Assembly: GCA_001051155.2 (NCBI GenBank)
Contig: JYIP02000003.1
Coordinates: 1,984,001-2,048,000, forward strand
DNA: 64,000 nucleotides
Source: Chrysoporthe austroafricana
Lineage: Eukaryota > Ascomycota > Sordariomycetes > Diaporthales > Cryphonectriaceae
Direction of reading: 5' to 3'
The translations under genes and the position numbers were made by a program. The notes under the pieces were generated by a model, which had not been told where the DNA came from, did no database searches, and saw only the letters and a program-made list of their open reading frames with translations. Shown here piece by piece: positions 47,201 through 60,245 of this stretch. Each line of letters begins with the position of its first letter. Within the stretch, counting starts at the first letter, position 1.

Positions 47201-47549
47201 AATTCCGGAAAGATAAGTTAATATCGCTTAGCAATAAAAACCCAATTAGCTAAACAATAATATCCTGCCGGAATAAGCAGCGAACTTTAGCTATAATAGC
47301 ATAAGCTAAATAGCTTGCTATTAAGATTATTGCTTATTATACTTTTCGGCAAAAGAAAGTTCAAAATAGTTCTTATACAAACTTAAAAAATAAAAGCAAT
47401 TCGTTATAAGAAGAAAAAGCCCTATTTATAACGCAGCTATAAATAGTAGCGATTTTGATTGCTTAAGCAATCTTTTGGACGCTAAGGAAAAAGATTTAGG
47501 AAGGTTCCCTTTGGACTATTATTTCGAACGACAATAAAATACAATAGTA

Positions 47550-50500
47550 AAAGAAGAATTCGGTATTCAAGAAATAAAAATACTTACGCTAAGCATTGCT
47601 TTTGAAAAAACTATATTGCAAAACAGATAGCTAGATAACTTATTAACCCTTACGCTCGAAGAAAAACTCAATACGGAAGCAAAAGAAACGATTACTTAAT
47701 ATGCAAAATAAGAATAACCGAAATAAGATAACTGGATATCCAAGCATATAAAAGTCGAATATTTTATTTACGGACTTATATTACAAGAACTCTTCCAAAG
47801 TATTCTATTTCAGAATAGCAAATGCAAACCTTAAAAAGATAAAAAAATTAGTTACTAATACCCTTATTACTATAAACTTGCTTAAATATATTGTATTTAT
47901 TATAACTGCTAGATATACTTTAACGAAAAAGTTAAATATAATTAGTTTCCAATTAGAGAATAGAATTAATTGATTTAACCTATTATAGAATTTCGAGAAA
48001 AGTACAGAAAAGTTTTGTATATTAAGAATAATAATGTTTATATCGAATTACTTGATAATTGTTTATAGAAATACATTTAAAGAAAAACGATATAGGAATA
48101 ATGCTATATTATAGCATATTTTATCTATATATAAAATAAGGCTAAAGAATGGCATCGACTGCAAAAAACTAAAAAGGCAAGGCAATATAGCTAAAGCTAA
48201 GTATGAAAGCTAGCAAAGCAAGTAGCGAAAAAGGTTCAGAATACTTTAAAAAGGAAGGATTGCTTATAATAGGATAATAGCCGATCAGAATTATAAGGTC
48301 CTTATACGCGATTACGAAAAAAAACGAAAGATATATTATACTGGACGTATATATTAATAAGCAACGATATAACGCACTTTTGGATAGCAATATATAAGGA
48401 AATTTTATCTTGCTAGAAATTATTAATAGGAAACGAATTATTTAAATATAGAAAAAGGATTTTTATAAACTTAATATTATAAAAAGAAAAGCGGTTATAT
48501 ATAATTTTAATATAATCGATATGGAAACTAATTACTTACTTATTTCGATCTAAAGCTTTATAATAGAAACCACTTTCGATATTATAAATATAGTATAATA
48601 CGAATTAATCTTAAAAATACTTTGGCTTAAGAAATATAATTTTCGAATCGATTGAATTACTAGCCAGATTTTATAAGAATAAGCTATATTTACTGAAAAA
48701 GTTGCAATTAACGGAAAAAAGGAAATCTTAATTATTAAAGATAGCATTAAGAATATGCGCTTAAATAAGCTTAGATATACCTTTAAAGCAGACAAACTTG
48801 CTAAAAGATAAGGAAAAATTATAAATATTTCGAACTTATAAATACAAGTTAAAAACAAATTAAAAATTCAAGCATTTAGCAATTAATAAAAGGCTAATTT
48901 AGCGCAAAGTATTACAAAACTATATAGTCTATAGAATTATAAGGAAATACCGCTTCCAGAATAATAAATACCAAGAAATTACGGAAAGGAATTCGGGCCA
49001 ATATACGATAAATACCCGAAGCTATTAGAAATTAAACCCCGAAAATAACGATAAAAAGCAAGCGAAACAAAATACGCTTAATAATACTTTTTATTTTTCC
49101 AAATCTCAGAAAACGAAAAAAGACCGTTATTAAAATTCAAGAAATTATAGCAAGGGAAATTCGATATTAGCTTACCAGAATATAGCCTTTTTGATTACGA
49201 AATTCTATTGAAAGAAAAGACAAAATTGCAAAATTACTCTATTTATAAGCTCGATTAAGCAAAATTCGAAATACTTAAAGAATATATTAATAAGAATCTG
49301 AAAAGAGGCTATATACGAAAATCGCAATTATTCGCAAAATATTCAATCTTATTCGTACTTAAAAAGAACGGCAAATTACGATTTTGTATAGATTATTAAT
49401 AGCTTAACAATATTACGATTAAGAATCGCTATTCCTTACTTTTAATAGGAAAAATGCGAGATCGATTAATTGGAACAAATTGGTTTATTATATTCGATTT
49501 CAAAGAAAGATATTATTATATTCGGATTAAGGAAAATAATATCTGGAAAACAGCTTTTAGGATTCGCTATAAACATTTTGAATATATAATTTTACTTTTT
49601 AAACTAATTAACGCGCTCGCGTTTTTCCAAAAGATAATTAATAATATTTTCCGCAAATATTTAAATATTATTATTATCGTTTACCTTAACGATATCCTTA
49701 TTTATTCAAAAGATTTTGAAATATATAGATAATATATATAGCAAATATTTTAGATTTTGCAAGATAATAAGTTCTTAATCGAATTAAGTAAATATTATTT
49801 CTATTAGCAGAAAATTAATTATTTCGGTTATACGATAAAATTAAACAAAATTAATATATAAAAAGATAAAGTTTAAGCTATAAAAGAATAGCTTATATTT
49901 GAGAAAACTAAAGAAGTTAAAGCATTTTTCGGCTATATTAATTTTTATTAATAATTCATTCGAGATTATAGCAAAATCGTATGCCCTCTTACGGATTTTA
50001 CGAAAAAAGATTGGAAATTCGAATAGATATAAGAAATATAAGAAGCATTTAACAAAATTAAAAAACGAGTTATATCAGAACTTATATTCTATAAAGCAAA
50101 CCCAAATAAGCTATTTGAAATCGAAACCGATATATTAGATTATATATTCGGAAAATAATTTGGTTAACGAAACGACTAAAAATATTTCAGAATCGTAAAT
50201 AACTTTTCAAAGAAATTAAATAGCTTAGAATTCAATTATAGCATTCCAGATAAAGAATTAATAGCAATCGTAAAAGCATTCGAAAAATAGCAGCATTATT
50301 TAATCGGAACCAAATATTAAATTATAATGCATTCCGATTATAAGAATTTAATAATATTTATAATAACGAAAGTCTTAAATAAGCAATAAGTTAAATAAGC
50401 GGAATTCCTTTTATAATTCGATTTATAAAAATTGTTTATTATAAAAGATTTGAGAATAGTAAAGCAAATGCATTTAGCAAACGATTAAATTATTAAAATA

Positions 50501-51850
50501 TAAAACTTAAAGAGTTCCAGAATATTTTCCGATAAAATAAAAATAGCAACTTTGTAAATAAAATTAAGGAACTTAATACGATTATTAGAATTTCTAATAA
50601 TAAAAGGAAATTAGAAAATATAATTATAGAAGAATAGAACGAATATATCAGAAATATATATAATGCACTCGCATATAGCTATTAAGGAATTAAAGCTATA
50701 TATGAAAGAATCAAGAAATACTGGAACTTTTTAGAATTAAGGAAAAAAATCGAAATAATCTTACGAAAATGCAATAGCTATAGGAAAAATAAAATTAAAT
50801 ATTATAAGCCTTATAAATTGCTTTAACTATTCTTTATTCTAAAAGCAGTTTAGCAATTTATTAGCTAAGATTTTATTATTAAGCTACTTTTTTTACGAAA
50901 ACCTTTAATTAAAATGCAATATAATAGCATTTTAATAATAGTTTGCAAATTAAATAAATACGCTTACTTCTTTCCATATAAGGAAAGTAGCATAGCAAAA
51001 GACTTTGCATATATATTTTTCAAGATAATTATAGCCAATTACGGCATGCTTAAAGAAATTATTTCCGATAGAAATAGAAAATTTATATTAAATTTCTAAA
51101 TTTCACTTATAAAATTATTCGGAATATAGCAAAAGATATTTATAGCATTTTATTTATAAACAAATAGATAAACGGAACGAATAAACTAAATTATTAAATA
51201 ATATTTACGGCATTATATAAATTACGAATAAGATAACTGGATTAATTTGCTATTATTAATATAATTCGTATATAATAGTATAAATATAAATATAACGAAA
51301 AAATTACCGTTTTACGCATTTTATAGCTATAACCCAATAGCTTATTACGACGAATTATTAAGAGCAAATGCAGAAATAGCAGAAAAACGAATTCGGAAAA
51401 TTAAAAAAATTCAAAAGAAATTTCAGGAAAAATTGAAATTTATACAAAAAAGAATAACAAAATACGCTAATACTAAAAGGATTAAAGGACTAATCTTATA
51501 AGAAAAGGATAAAATCTACTTTATTCGATAAAAGGAATATATTAGAATAATAAAACCCTTTTATTCGCTAAATTATAAAAAACTTGGCTTATTTAAAATT
51601 CTAAGAAAAATCTCAGATATCAATTTCGAACTTGCATTACTTTATAGAATGAAAATCTACCCGGTATTCTATATCTCACTTTTCGAACCAGTATTTAATG
51701 CAATCAGAACAGACGAATCGGTATAGATTGAAATTAATAAACCAAAATACGAAATCGAACGAATCTTTAAATATTAAAGCCCGATTAAATATAAAAAATA
51801 TTTAATTAAGTAGAAAGGATACTATTCAAGCGAAAATAGCTAAGAACCAA
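47550..51850 (+). pseudogene. A2 pol (protease, RT, RNase H, integrase, chromodomain), degraded
   Basis: RT is best kept at 49454-49732 (WFIIFDFKERYYYIRIKENN, then FEYIILLF). Its active-site box reads YLNDIL: the first catalytic Asp at 49688-49690 is Asn (AAC). RNase H lies at about 49950-50560. The integrase core is at 50914-51099 (QYNSILIIVCKLNKYAYFFP; ISDRNRKFILNF) and its C-terminus at 51530-51720. A chromodomain remnant lies around 51740-51850. The protease region is in 47550-48560. Many TAG/TAA stops make the polyprotein unreadable. Confidence 0.75.
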
Positions 51851-51977
51851 TTAGCAATCTAAATAACGCATAATAAGTACTTAAAGAATATTAAGAAAAG
51901 CAATTAATTAGCTAGCTAGAAGAATAATTAGCAAAATTCGGTATAATATTATGCTTTAAAGCCAAATCGATAACGGA

Positions 51978-52430
51978 CTAATTGGTATCGGAACCAAATT
52001 GCTATAAGGCAATATTTAGATTAAAACTCTTAGGAAAAGGGCTTTTAAGGATTAAGGCTTCCGAAGCGCGATATTTGGCTTCGGCCTTGCGATATTCCTC
52101 TTCCGCCTTTTCCGCCTCTAGCCGCTCTAGCTCTTCAATAATATCCAAGCCCCGATATATTGTACAAGCTATCTTTTCGGCTTATAAACGGCGCTATTTC
52201 CGTAGCCCAAAAACTTTGATATTGGCTAATATAATTTCCTTTTTAGCAGCATTTAATTCCGCTTTAACCTGAAAATGCTATTTTACGATTTTCTGTATTT
52301 AAACGGAAATAAGACCCGCTATATCGCAATTATTACGCTTATTGCAAATGCATTTAGTATAACGCGAAGAATCTTCTTTTGAAGCGTAATAGAAAAGATT
52401 GCAATCCGAATAGGAAGAATACGCAAGCAT
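51978..52430 (-). pseudogene. antisense Zn2Cys6-like/coiled-coil ORF of A2
   Basis: Antisense to A2 pol, it ends at TAG 51980-51978. No ATG survives; the readable frame begins near 52430. The N-terminus keeps Y-x2-C, then a Cys/Tyr-rich linker and Y-T-K-C with a later Cys (CNKRNNCD), a zinc-cluster-like pattern after RIP. A coiled coil follows (KAELNAAKKEIILANIKV; EELERLEAEKAEEEYRKAEA). The tail FPKSFNLNIAL.QFGSD-type matches the A0 copy. Most in-frame stops are TAG/TAA of the kind CAG/CAA would give. The same position, strand and layout occur in the other copies. Confidence 0.6.
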
Positions 52431-52593
52431 TTCAGAATAACGGGAAAAGACCGTAAGCTAAAGGGTATTGCTCTAATCCGTTTTCTTATAAAAACGTTTT
52501 TCGACTTTGCAAAATATCCTAATTAAGAAAGGAATATTTAAAAGAAAAAGGTTAATAAAGGCCTTATAGGAATTATTAGGGACGATAATTAAT

Positions 52594-52606
52594 AGGAAAG
52601 GAATAA
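52594..52606 (+). other. polypurine tract of A2
   Basis: AGGAAAGGAATAA lies directly before the 3' LTR, which fixes the plus orientation. Confidence 0.65.
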
Positions 52607-53057
52607 TATTATAATTTAATATAAGAACGGCTCGCTATTATATTAAAAGATAAAGAAAAGCTAATAGGCTAGCTTATATAATAACCCTATTAGGAAGTAC
52701 TTATAAAGGTTACGTAATCTAGAATTAAAGGTTAGACCGATAGAATTATTATCGGTTTTAACAATTTTATATAAACTGATAGTATTGATAACGGTCTTAT
52801 CGATCCAGAATTGGAAAGCTGGATATATATAAGGACGGGATATTCGTTAAATAGATTATTATAGCTTTCTAATTAAGAATCTAAATATTATTTGGACTTT
52901 ACTTTATATTCCAGTAATAGCTATATTGGCTTATAAATATTATAAATATTTATTAAATAAGTTTCCGGTATTCAAAGCTATATTTAATACCGTTTTTGCT
53001 AGTATAAATCCCTTTGACTTTACAATTTATTTTAAGATTGCTGCAGCGTTTATAATA
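52607..53057 (+). repeat. 3' LTR of A2 (451 bp)
   Basis: It pairs with 45743-46193. TTACGTAA is kept at 52710-52717; the telomere-like part is worn (AATTAAAGGTTA). It is followed by the duplication TATAT. Confidence 0.85.
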
Positions 53058-53728
53058 TATATTTGGAAAAATAGCGCTATAAGATAAATAGCTAAATAAC
53101 TTGCTAACTTTTATACTCGAAAAAAAGCTTAATACAAAAACAGAAAAAACGGTTACTTAACATATAAAATAAGAACGATTAAAGCAAAATAACTGGATAT
53201 CCAAGCATATGAAAATTAAATACTTTATTTACGGGCTTATATTATAAGAACTTTTTTAAAGCATTCCGTTTCAGAATAGCAAATATAAGCTTTAAGAAAA
53301 TAGAAAAATCAATTACTTATACCTTTATTACTATAAACTTGCTTAAATATGCTATATTTATTATAATTGCCAAATATACTTTAATGAAAAAGTCGAATAT
53401 AATTAGTTTCCAATTAGGAAATAGGATTAATTAATTCAATTTATTATAAAATCCCGAAAAAAATATAGAAAAGTTTTGTATATTGAGAATAATAATGCTT
53501 ATATTAGATTACTTAACGATTATCCATAAAAATACGTTTAAAGAAAAACGATATAAAAATAATATTATATTATAATATGCTTTATTTATATGCAAAATAA
53601 GGCTAAAGAATAGCATTAACTGCAAAAAGCCGAAAAGGCAAAGCAATATAGTTAAAGCCAAATATGAAAACTAGCAAAGCAAGTAGCAAAAGAAGCTTAA
53701 AATACCCCAAAAAGGAAAAATTGCTTAT
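53058..53728 (+). mobile_element. Ty3/gypsy A1, middle part (protease region)
   Basis: This continues A1 after the A2 insertion and resembles A2 at about 47590-48245. It is cut again by the 5' LTR of A3 at 53729. The remainder of A1 would lie beyond A3, outside the window. Confidence 0.7.
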
Positions 53729-54159
53729 TGTTATAAACTAGTAAAGAGACAAGTTATATAAAAGGAAGAAAAGGGATAAACAAGTACCCTATCCGCAGCC
53801 TTACTTACAATACCCTTCTTGCAGTATAAGTAAGCCAGGGTTAGGGTTAATAGGATTTAAGGATCTGCGCTAAAGCTATTAGATCCAGAATTTAAAGATT
53901 TGTTATAAATCTAGCAAATCCAGTACTGAAAAGCTAAATATAAAAGAATAAGATATTTACTAAGTAAATTGTTATAGCTTTTCAGTTATCAATTTAAATA
54001 TTAATTGGACCCTATTATTGATAGCTATTAGAGGTTTATAAACTCTGTAATACTTCTTGATTTCATATCTAAAATTCGAAACTATATTTAATACTGTTTT
54101 TACTAGTACAAACTTTCCGACCTTATAGCTATTTCGGCATTGCTATAGCGTTCATAACA
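53729..54159 (+). repeat. 5' LTR of A3 (431 bp)
   Basis: It starts TGTTATAAAC and ends GCGTTCATAACA. AGGGTTAGGGTTAA is at 53837-53850. TTACGTAA is not kept here (AGTATAAGTAAGCC instead). Confidence 0.8.
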
Positions 54160-54199
54160 TTTTGATAATTCTTATTTAAGAACGGTTTGGTATATTCCT

Positions 54200-55150
54200 T
54201 TTAAGCAATATTAAGAATACGATAGCGCCTCAGATTTTATCTTTTTCCGGCAACCAAACCCTTTAAGAAAAAAACCCAATTATCCTTATTAATAAGCAAT
54301 TCTAGTAACAAAATATAGCTTTATACCAATAGCTCGAAGAAATAAAAAACGAAGTTTTCCGCCTTAACGCTTTCTAGCAGGCTAAAGCTTTCAAGCTTGA
54401 TAAACTTAAGCCTTATAAAAGTATTAGAAAAGACTTCCAGGCTTTCCTAACCCAATTCAAAGCATATTTCAAGCATTACGGCGCTTAATTCAGAACTATT
54501 TATAACAAAATCGATTTCGCAAGAAATCGTTTCGAAAGAATAGCCTTTCAGTAATAAGAATTAACTTTTCGCGACTATTTGAATAATAATAAAGACTTCC
54601 GTTTTGAAAATACTAAGCGCATTTTCTAGCATTATGCTAATTTTGAATTAGCCCTTACCAAAACTTTTGGAAATCCGGATAAGAAATATATTGCAATATA
54701 GCAATTGAAAGCATTACGATAAACCGGCTTAGCTGCGGATTATACGGCCAAATTCCGATAAATCGTTACTTATTTCGATTATAAGGATAAACCTTTTATA
54801 AATGCCTATTATGCGGGACTTAAGGAAAAAGTTAAAGACGAATTCTATAAAGAAAATTAACCCGAAAAATTTAGCGAATTTATTAATAAGGCAGTCCGTA
54901 TCGATAACTGACTTTATAAGCGGCGCTAGTAATAATAGAAAAACTATAATAGCGCCCTAAAGTACTAACCTAATTCAAAGAAGCGCAAATTCTAGCAAAA
55001 AACCCGGAATAATACGGCTTATTCAAATACGATATATATTGAATTTATAAAGCTAAATACCTTTATACGAAAATAATATAAAAGGATTACTTATTACAAT
55101 TGCGGCAAAAAAGGCTATATTGCTTATAGCTATTATTAAGAGAAAAGAAA
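54200..55150 (+). pseudogene. A3 gag with knuckle remnant, degraded
   Basis: The capsid segment near 54710-54900 matches A2 and B1. The knuckle near 55100-55140 reads C-G-K-K-G-Y-I-A-Y with the last Cys lost. Stops interrupt the frame. Confidence 0.65.
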
Positions 55151-56999
55151 ATGAAAATAGAAGCTAGTTTTAGAAAAATAAGTTAATATCGCTTAATAAT
55201 AAGAACCCAATTAACTAAATAAAAATACTTTGCTAGAATAAGCAGCGGACTTTAATTATAATAATATAAGCTAGATAGCTTATTATTAAGATTATTGCTT
55301 ATTGCATTTTTCGGCAAAAGAAAGTTCAGGATAATTTTTATATAAATCTAAAGGATAGAAGCAATTCGCTATAAGAAAAAAAGGCTTATTTTACGATACG
55401 GCTATAAATAGCAGTAATTCCGATTGCTCGAATAATCCTTTCGATATTAAGGAAAAAGATTTAGGAAGGTTCCCTTTTGGTTATTACTTTAAGAAATAAT
55501 GGGAAACAATAATAGAGGAAGAATTCGGAATTCGAAATATAATAGTATTAATACTAAGTATTGCAATATTGCAAAACTAATAACCGGATAACTTACCAAT
55601 CCTTATATTCGAAAAAGAATCGAAAGAATATAGTATCTTTAATACGAATTAGCCGCAACAAAAATACGGCGACTAGATAACCAAATATACGAAAATTAAA
55701 TACCTTATTTACGGACTTATGCTATAAAAACTCTTCTAAAGCATTCCATTTCAAAATAGCGGATATAGATTTTAGGAAAATATACGGATCAGTTACTTAT
55801 ACCTTCATTATTATAAATTTGCCTGGATATATTATATTTACTATAACTGCTAAATATATTTTAATAAGAAAATCAAATATAATTGGTTTCTTATTAAAGA
55901 ATAAGACTAATTAATCCAACTTATTATAAAATCCCAAGGAAAATACAGAAAAGTCTTGCATATTAAGAATAATAATGCTTATATTGGATTACCCGATAAT
56001 TGCTTGTAAAAATGCATTTAAGGAAGAACGATATAAAAGCAATACTATATTATAGCATGCTTTATCTATATGCAAGATAAGGCTAAAAAATAGTACCGAT
56101 TGCAAAAAGCCGAAAAGGCAAAGCAGTATAGCCAAAACTAAATACGAAAGCTAGCAAAGCAAGTAGCGAAAAAAGCTCAAAATACTTTAAAAGGGAAGGA
56201 TTGCTTATAACGAGATAATAGCCGATCAGGATTATAAGGTTTTTATGCGCGATTACGAAAGAAAACGAGAAATACGTTATATTAAACGCATATATTAATA
56301 GGTAGCGATATAGCGCACTCTTGAATAGCAGCGTATAAAGGAATTTTATTTTGCTAGAAGCTATTAATAAGAAATAAATCCTTTGGATATAGAAAAAGAA
56401 TTCTTATAAACTTAATATTATAAAAGGAAAAGCGGTTGCATATAACTTTAATATAATCGATATAGAAACTAATTACTTACTTATTTCGATTCAAAGCTTT
56501 ATAATAAGAACTATTTTCGATATTACAAATATAGCATAATATAAATTAATTTTAAGAATATTTTAGCTCAAGAAGTATAACCTTTATATTAATTGGACTA
56601 CTAGCTAGATTTTATAAGAATAAGCTATACTTATTAAGAAAGTTACAATTAATAAAGAAAAGAAAGACTTAATTATTGAGAATAATATTAGAAATATACG
56701 CTTAAATAAGCTCGGATTTACTTTTAAAGCAAAAGGACTAGCCGGTATAAAAGGAAAAGTTACGGATATTTCGAACTTATAAATACAAGTTAAGGACAAA
56801 TTAAGAATTCAAGCGACTAGCAATTAGCAAAAAGCAAATCCAGTACAAAGCATTATAAAGCTATATAAACTATAGAATTACAAGGAAATACCATTTCCGA
56901 AATAGCAAATACAAAAGGATTACGAGCAAAGGTTCGGGCTAGTATATAGCAAATATTCGAAATTACTAAAAGTTAGAACCCGGAAATAATAGCAGGAAG

Positions 57000-59634
57000 T
57001 AAACGAAGCAAAATACGCTTAACGGTACTTTTTATTCTTCCAAATCTCAGAAAATGAAAAAAGACTATTACTAGAATTCCAGAATATACTAAAAGAATAT
57101 CGCAAATTCAAAAAATTATAGCAAAAGAAATTCGATACTAGTTTACCAGAATACGGCCTTTTCGATTATAAAATTCTATTAAAAAAAAGGACGAAACTAA
57201 AGAACTATTTTATTTACAAGCTCGATTAAGCAAAACTCGAAGCATTTAAAGAATATATTAACGAAAACTTGAAAAGAGATTATATACGGAAATTATAATT
57301 ACTTGCAAAATACCCGATCCTATTCGTACTAAAAAAAAATAGCAAATTACGATTTTATATGAATTACAAGCAGCTTAATAATATTATAATAAAAAACCGC
57401 TATTTCTTATTTCTAATAAGGGAAATGCAAGACCGATTAATTGGAATAAATTGGTTTATTATATTCGATCTTAAAGAAAGATATTACTATATCCGAATTA
57501 AAGAAAACGATATTTAGAAAATAGCATTCAGAATTCATTACGGATATTTTGAATACGTAATTTTACCTTTTAGATTAACTAATACGCTTATATCCTTTTA
57601 AGAAATAATCAATAATATTTTTCGCGAATATTTAAATATTATTATTATTATTTATTTTAATAATATCTTTATTTATTCAAAAGATTTCAAATTTTATAAA
57701 TAGTATATACGATAAGTATTTTAAACTTTATAAAATAATAAATTTTTAATTAAACTAAGCAAATGCTATTTCTATTAGCAAAAAGTTAATTATTTCGGTT
57801 ATATAATAAAATTAAGCAAAATTAGCATATAGAAAAATAAAATTTAAGCAGTAAAAGAATAGCTTATATTAGAAAAAATAAAAAAAATCAGAGCATTTTT
57901 AAATTATATTAACTTTTACCGGCAATTCATTCGAAATTATAGCAAAATCGTACGCCCCTTTACGGACCTTATAAAAAAAGACCGAAAGTTCGAATGGATA
58001 TAAGAAGCTCAAAAAGCATTTAACGAAATCAAAAAACAAGTAATATCAGAACTTATATTTTGCAAAACAGATTTAAATAAGCCATTTGAAATCGAAACCG
58101 ATATATCAGATTACGTATTAGGAAAATAACTCGGCTAACGAGACGATCAAAATCGCTTCAAAATTATAAGCAATTTCTCAAAAAAATTGAACAATCTAGA
58201 ACTCAATTATAGCATTCCGGATAAGGAATTAATAGCAATTGTAAAAGCATTCGAAAAATAGCAATACTATTTAATCGGAATAAAATATTAAATTATAATA
58301 TATTCTGATTATAAGAATTTAATAATATTTATAATAATGAAAATCCTGAATAAATAATAAATTAAATAAGCAGAATTCTTTTTACAATTCGATTTAAAAA
58401 TTATTTATTGCAAAAGATCAGAAAACGGTAAAGCAAATATATTTAGCAAGTAATCGGATTATTAAAATATAGAACTAAGAAAATAATAAAATATCTTTTG
58501 ACAAAATAAGAATAGCAACTTTATAAACAAAACTAAAGAACTTAATACAATTATCAAAATTTCTAATAGCGAAAAGAAACTAGAAAATATAATAATAATA
58601 AAATAGGACGAATATATCAAAAATATATATAGCGCATTTGCATACGGCTATTAAAGAATCAGAGCTATATATAAAAGGATTAAAAGATATTGGAACTTTC
58701 CGGGCTTTAAGAAAAGAATTGAAAACGTTTTATAAGAATGCAATAATTGCAAGAAGAATAAAATCGAATATTATAAGCCTTATAGACTATTCCAATCGCT
58801 TCTCGTTTTAGAAACAATTTAGCAATTTATTAGCTAGGATTTTATTATTAAATTACTTTTCTTACGAAAACTCTTAATTAAAATGCAATATAATAGCATT
58901 TTAATAATAATTTGCAAATTAAGCAAATACGCTTATTTCTTCCTTTATAAAGAAAGTAATATAGCAAAAGATCTTGCATATACGTTCTTTAGAATAATTA
59001 TAGCTAATTATAATATGCCCAAAAAAGTTATTTCCGATAGAAATAAGAAATTTGTATTAAATTTCTGGATTTTACTTATAAAGCTATTCGGAATATAATA
59101 AAAAATATTTATAGCATTTTACTTACAAATAAATAAATAAATAAAACGAATAAACTAAATTATTAAATAATACTTATAGTATTATATAAATTATAAATAA
59201 GATAACTGGGTTAATTTATTATTATTGGCATAATTTGTATATAATAATATAAATATAAGCATAATAAAGAAATTACTATTTTATATATTCTATAGCTATA
59301 ACCCGATAGCTTATTATAATGAATTACCGAAAGCAAATGCAGAAATAGCAGAAAAATGGATTAAAAGAGTTAAGAAAGTTCAAGAAGAATTTCGGAAAGA
59401 ACTGAAATTTATATAAGAAAGAATAATAAAATATGCTAATTCCAAAAAGATTGAAAGATTAATCCTATAAGAAAAGAATAAAATCTATTTAATTCGATAA
59501 AAAGAATATATCAAAATAATAAAACCTTTTTACTTATTAAATTATAAGAAATTAAAATTATTCAAAATCTTAAAGAAAATCTTAAATATTAATTACGAAT
59601 TCGCATTACCCTATAAAATAAAAATTTACTTGAT
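57000..59634 (+). pseudogene. A3 RT, RNase H and integrase, degraded
   Basis: The RT active site near 57655 reads Y-F-N-N, so both catalytic Asp codons are now Asn. The integrase core is open at 58883-59098 (QYNSILIIICKLSKYAYFFL; VISDRNKKFVLNFWILL). The frame is cut at 59634 by B2. Confidence 0.7.
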
Positions 59635-60049
59635 TGTTATGAACGCTGCAGCAAATCCTTAGATGGGCTATAGGGATAAGGGGTTTTATGCTAACAAGAG
59701 CGATACCAAGTACTGTCTTAAGCTTCAGGACGAATTCACTGAATATCGCAAGGTTTATAAGCCAATATGGCTATCAATAGTAGAGTCCAATTGATACTTA
59801 GATTGACAACTGAAAGTCCTATCTAATTATCTAGCCGATAGTTCTTCCAGCCTTATATATCCATGTTTTTTTAATCCTTGGCTTATCGCTGCTTATCGGG
59901 GCTTATGGCTGCTTATCGAGCCCCGGTAAGCCCGGTTGAGCTCTGATAACCCTAACCCTGGCTTACGTAATCTTTGCGGGGTACGTATTTTCATTCTCTT
60001 GATTTGGCCCTAGGTCGGGATTTGTCCTTCTGTATATTGGTTTATAATA
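59635..60049 (-). repeat. 3' LTR of B2 (415 bp)
   Basis: It starts TGTTATGAACGC and ends TTATAATA (formerly TTATAACA). TAACCCTAACCCT is at 59947-59959 and TTACGTAA at 59963-59970, in the same order and orientation relative to the element as in A0-A2. Inside it the minus strand has the purine run GAGGAAGGATGA (60050-60061). Confidence 0.75.
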
Positions 60050-60245
60050 TCATCCTTCCTCTATCGGTTGTTATCCCTAACAATGCTTTGTAAGTGTCCT
60101 TGTTCGGCAAGTTTCTTATCGCATTTTCCTTATTGAGATGTCTTACAGAGTCGGCAAGTCTTGTAGTTCTTCGTCTACTCTTTCTTCCAAAAGTCTTGCC
60201 CGCCTTGAGCAATTTTTGTTTATCGAGTTTCGAAGGTACGAAGTC

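Larger units (their letters stand above)
45743..53057 (+). mobile_element. complete nested Ty3/gypsy chromovirus A2 (7315 bp)
   Basis: Two 451-bp LTRs (45743-46193 and 52607-53057) are flanked by identical TATAT (45738-45742 and 53058-53062), so this is a clean insertion into A1. The order on the plus strand is LTR, gag, CCHC knuckle, protease, RT, RNase H, integrase, chromodomain, antisense ORF, polypurine tract, LTR. Every sense gene contains RIP-type stops. Joining 45742 to 53063 restores the A1 sequence, which lines up with A2 near 47590-47630. Confidence 0.85.
53729..59634 (+). mobile_element. Ty3/gypsy A3, cut by B2
   Basis: The 5' LTR is 53729-54159, then gag (54200-55150), protease (55500-56550), RT (57000-57720), RNase H (57900-58350) and integrase (58500-59634). 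The element is lost at 59635 where the LTR of B2 begins, inside the integrase C-terminus (NYEFALPYKIKIY). The 5' flank is A1 protease sequence. Its antisense ORF and 3' LTR would be outside the window. Confidence 0.75.

Noticed and set aside
51982..52272. plus-strand 96-codon frame (Ser/Ala-rich)
   Set aside because: It is the complement of the antisense coiled-coil frame of A2; Glu/Lys-rich helix codons read backwards give Ser/Ala/Phe.
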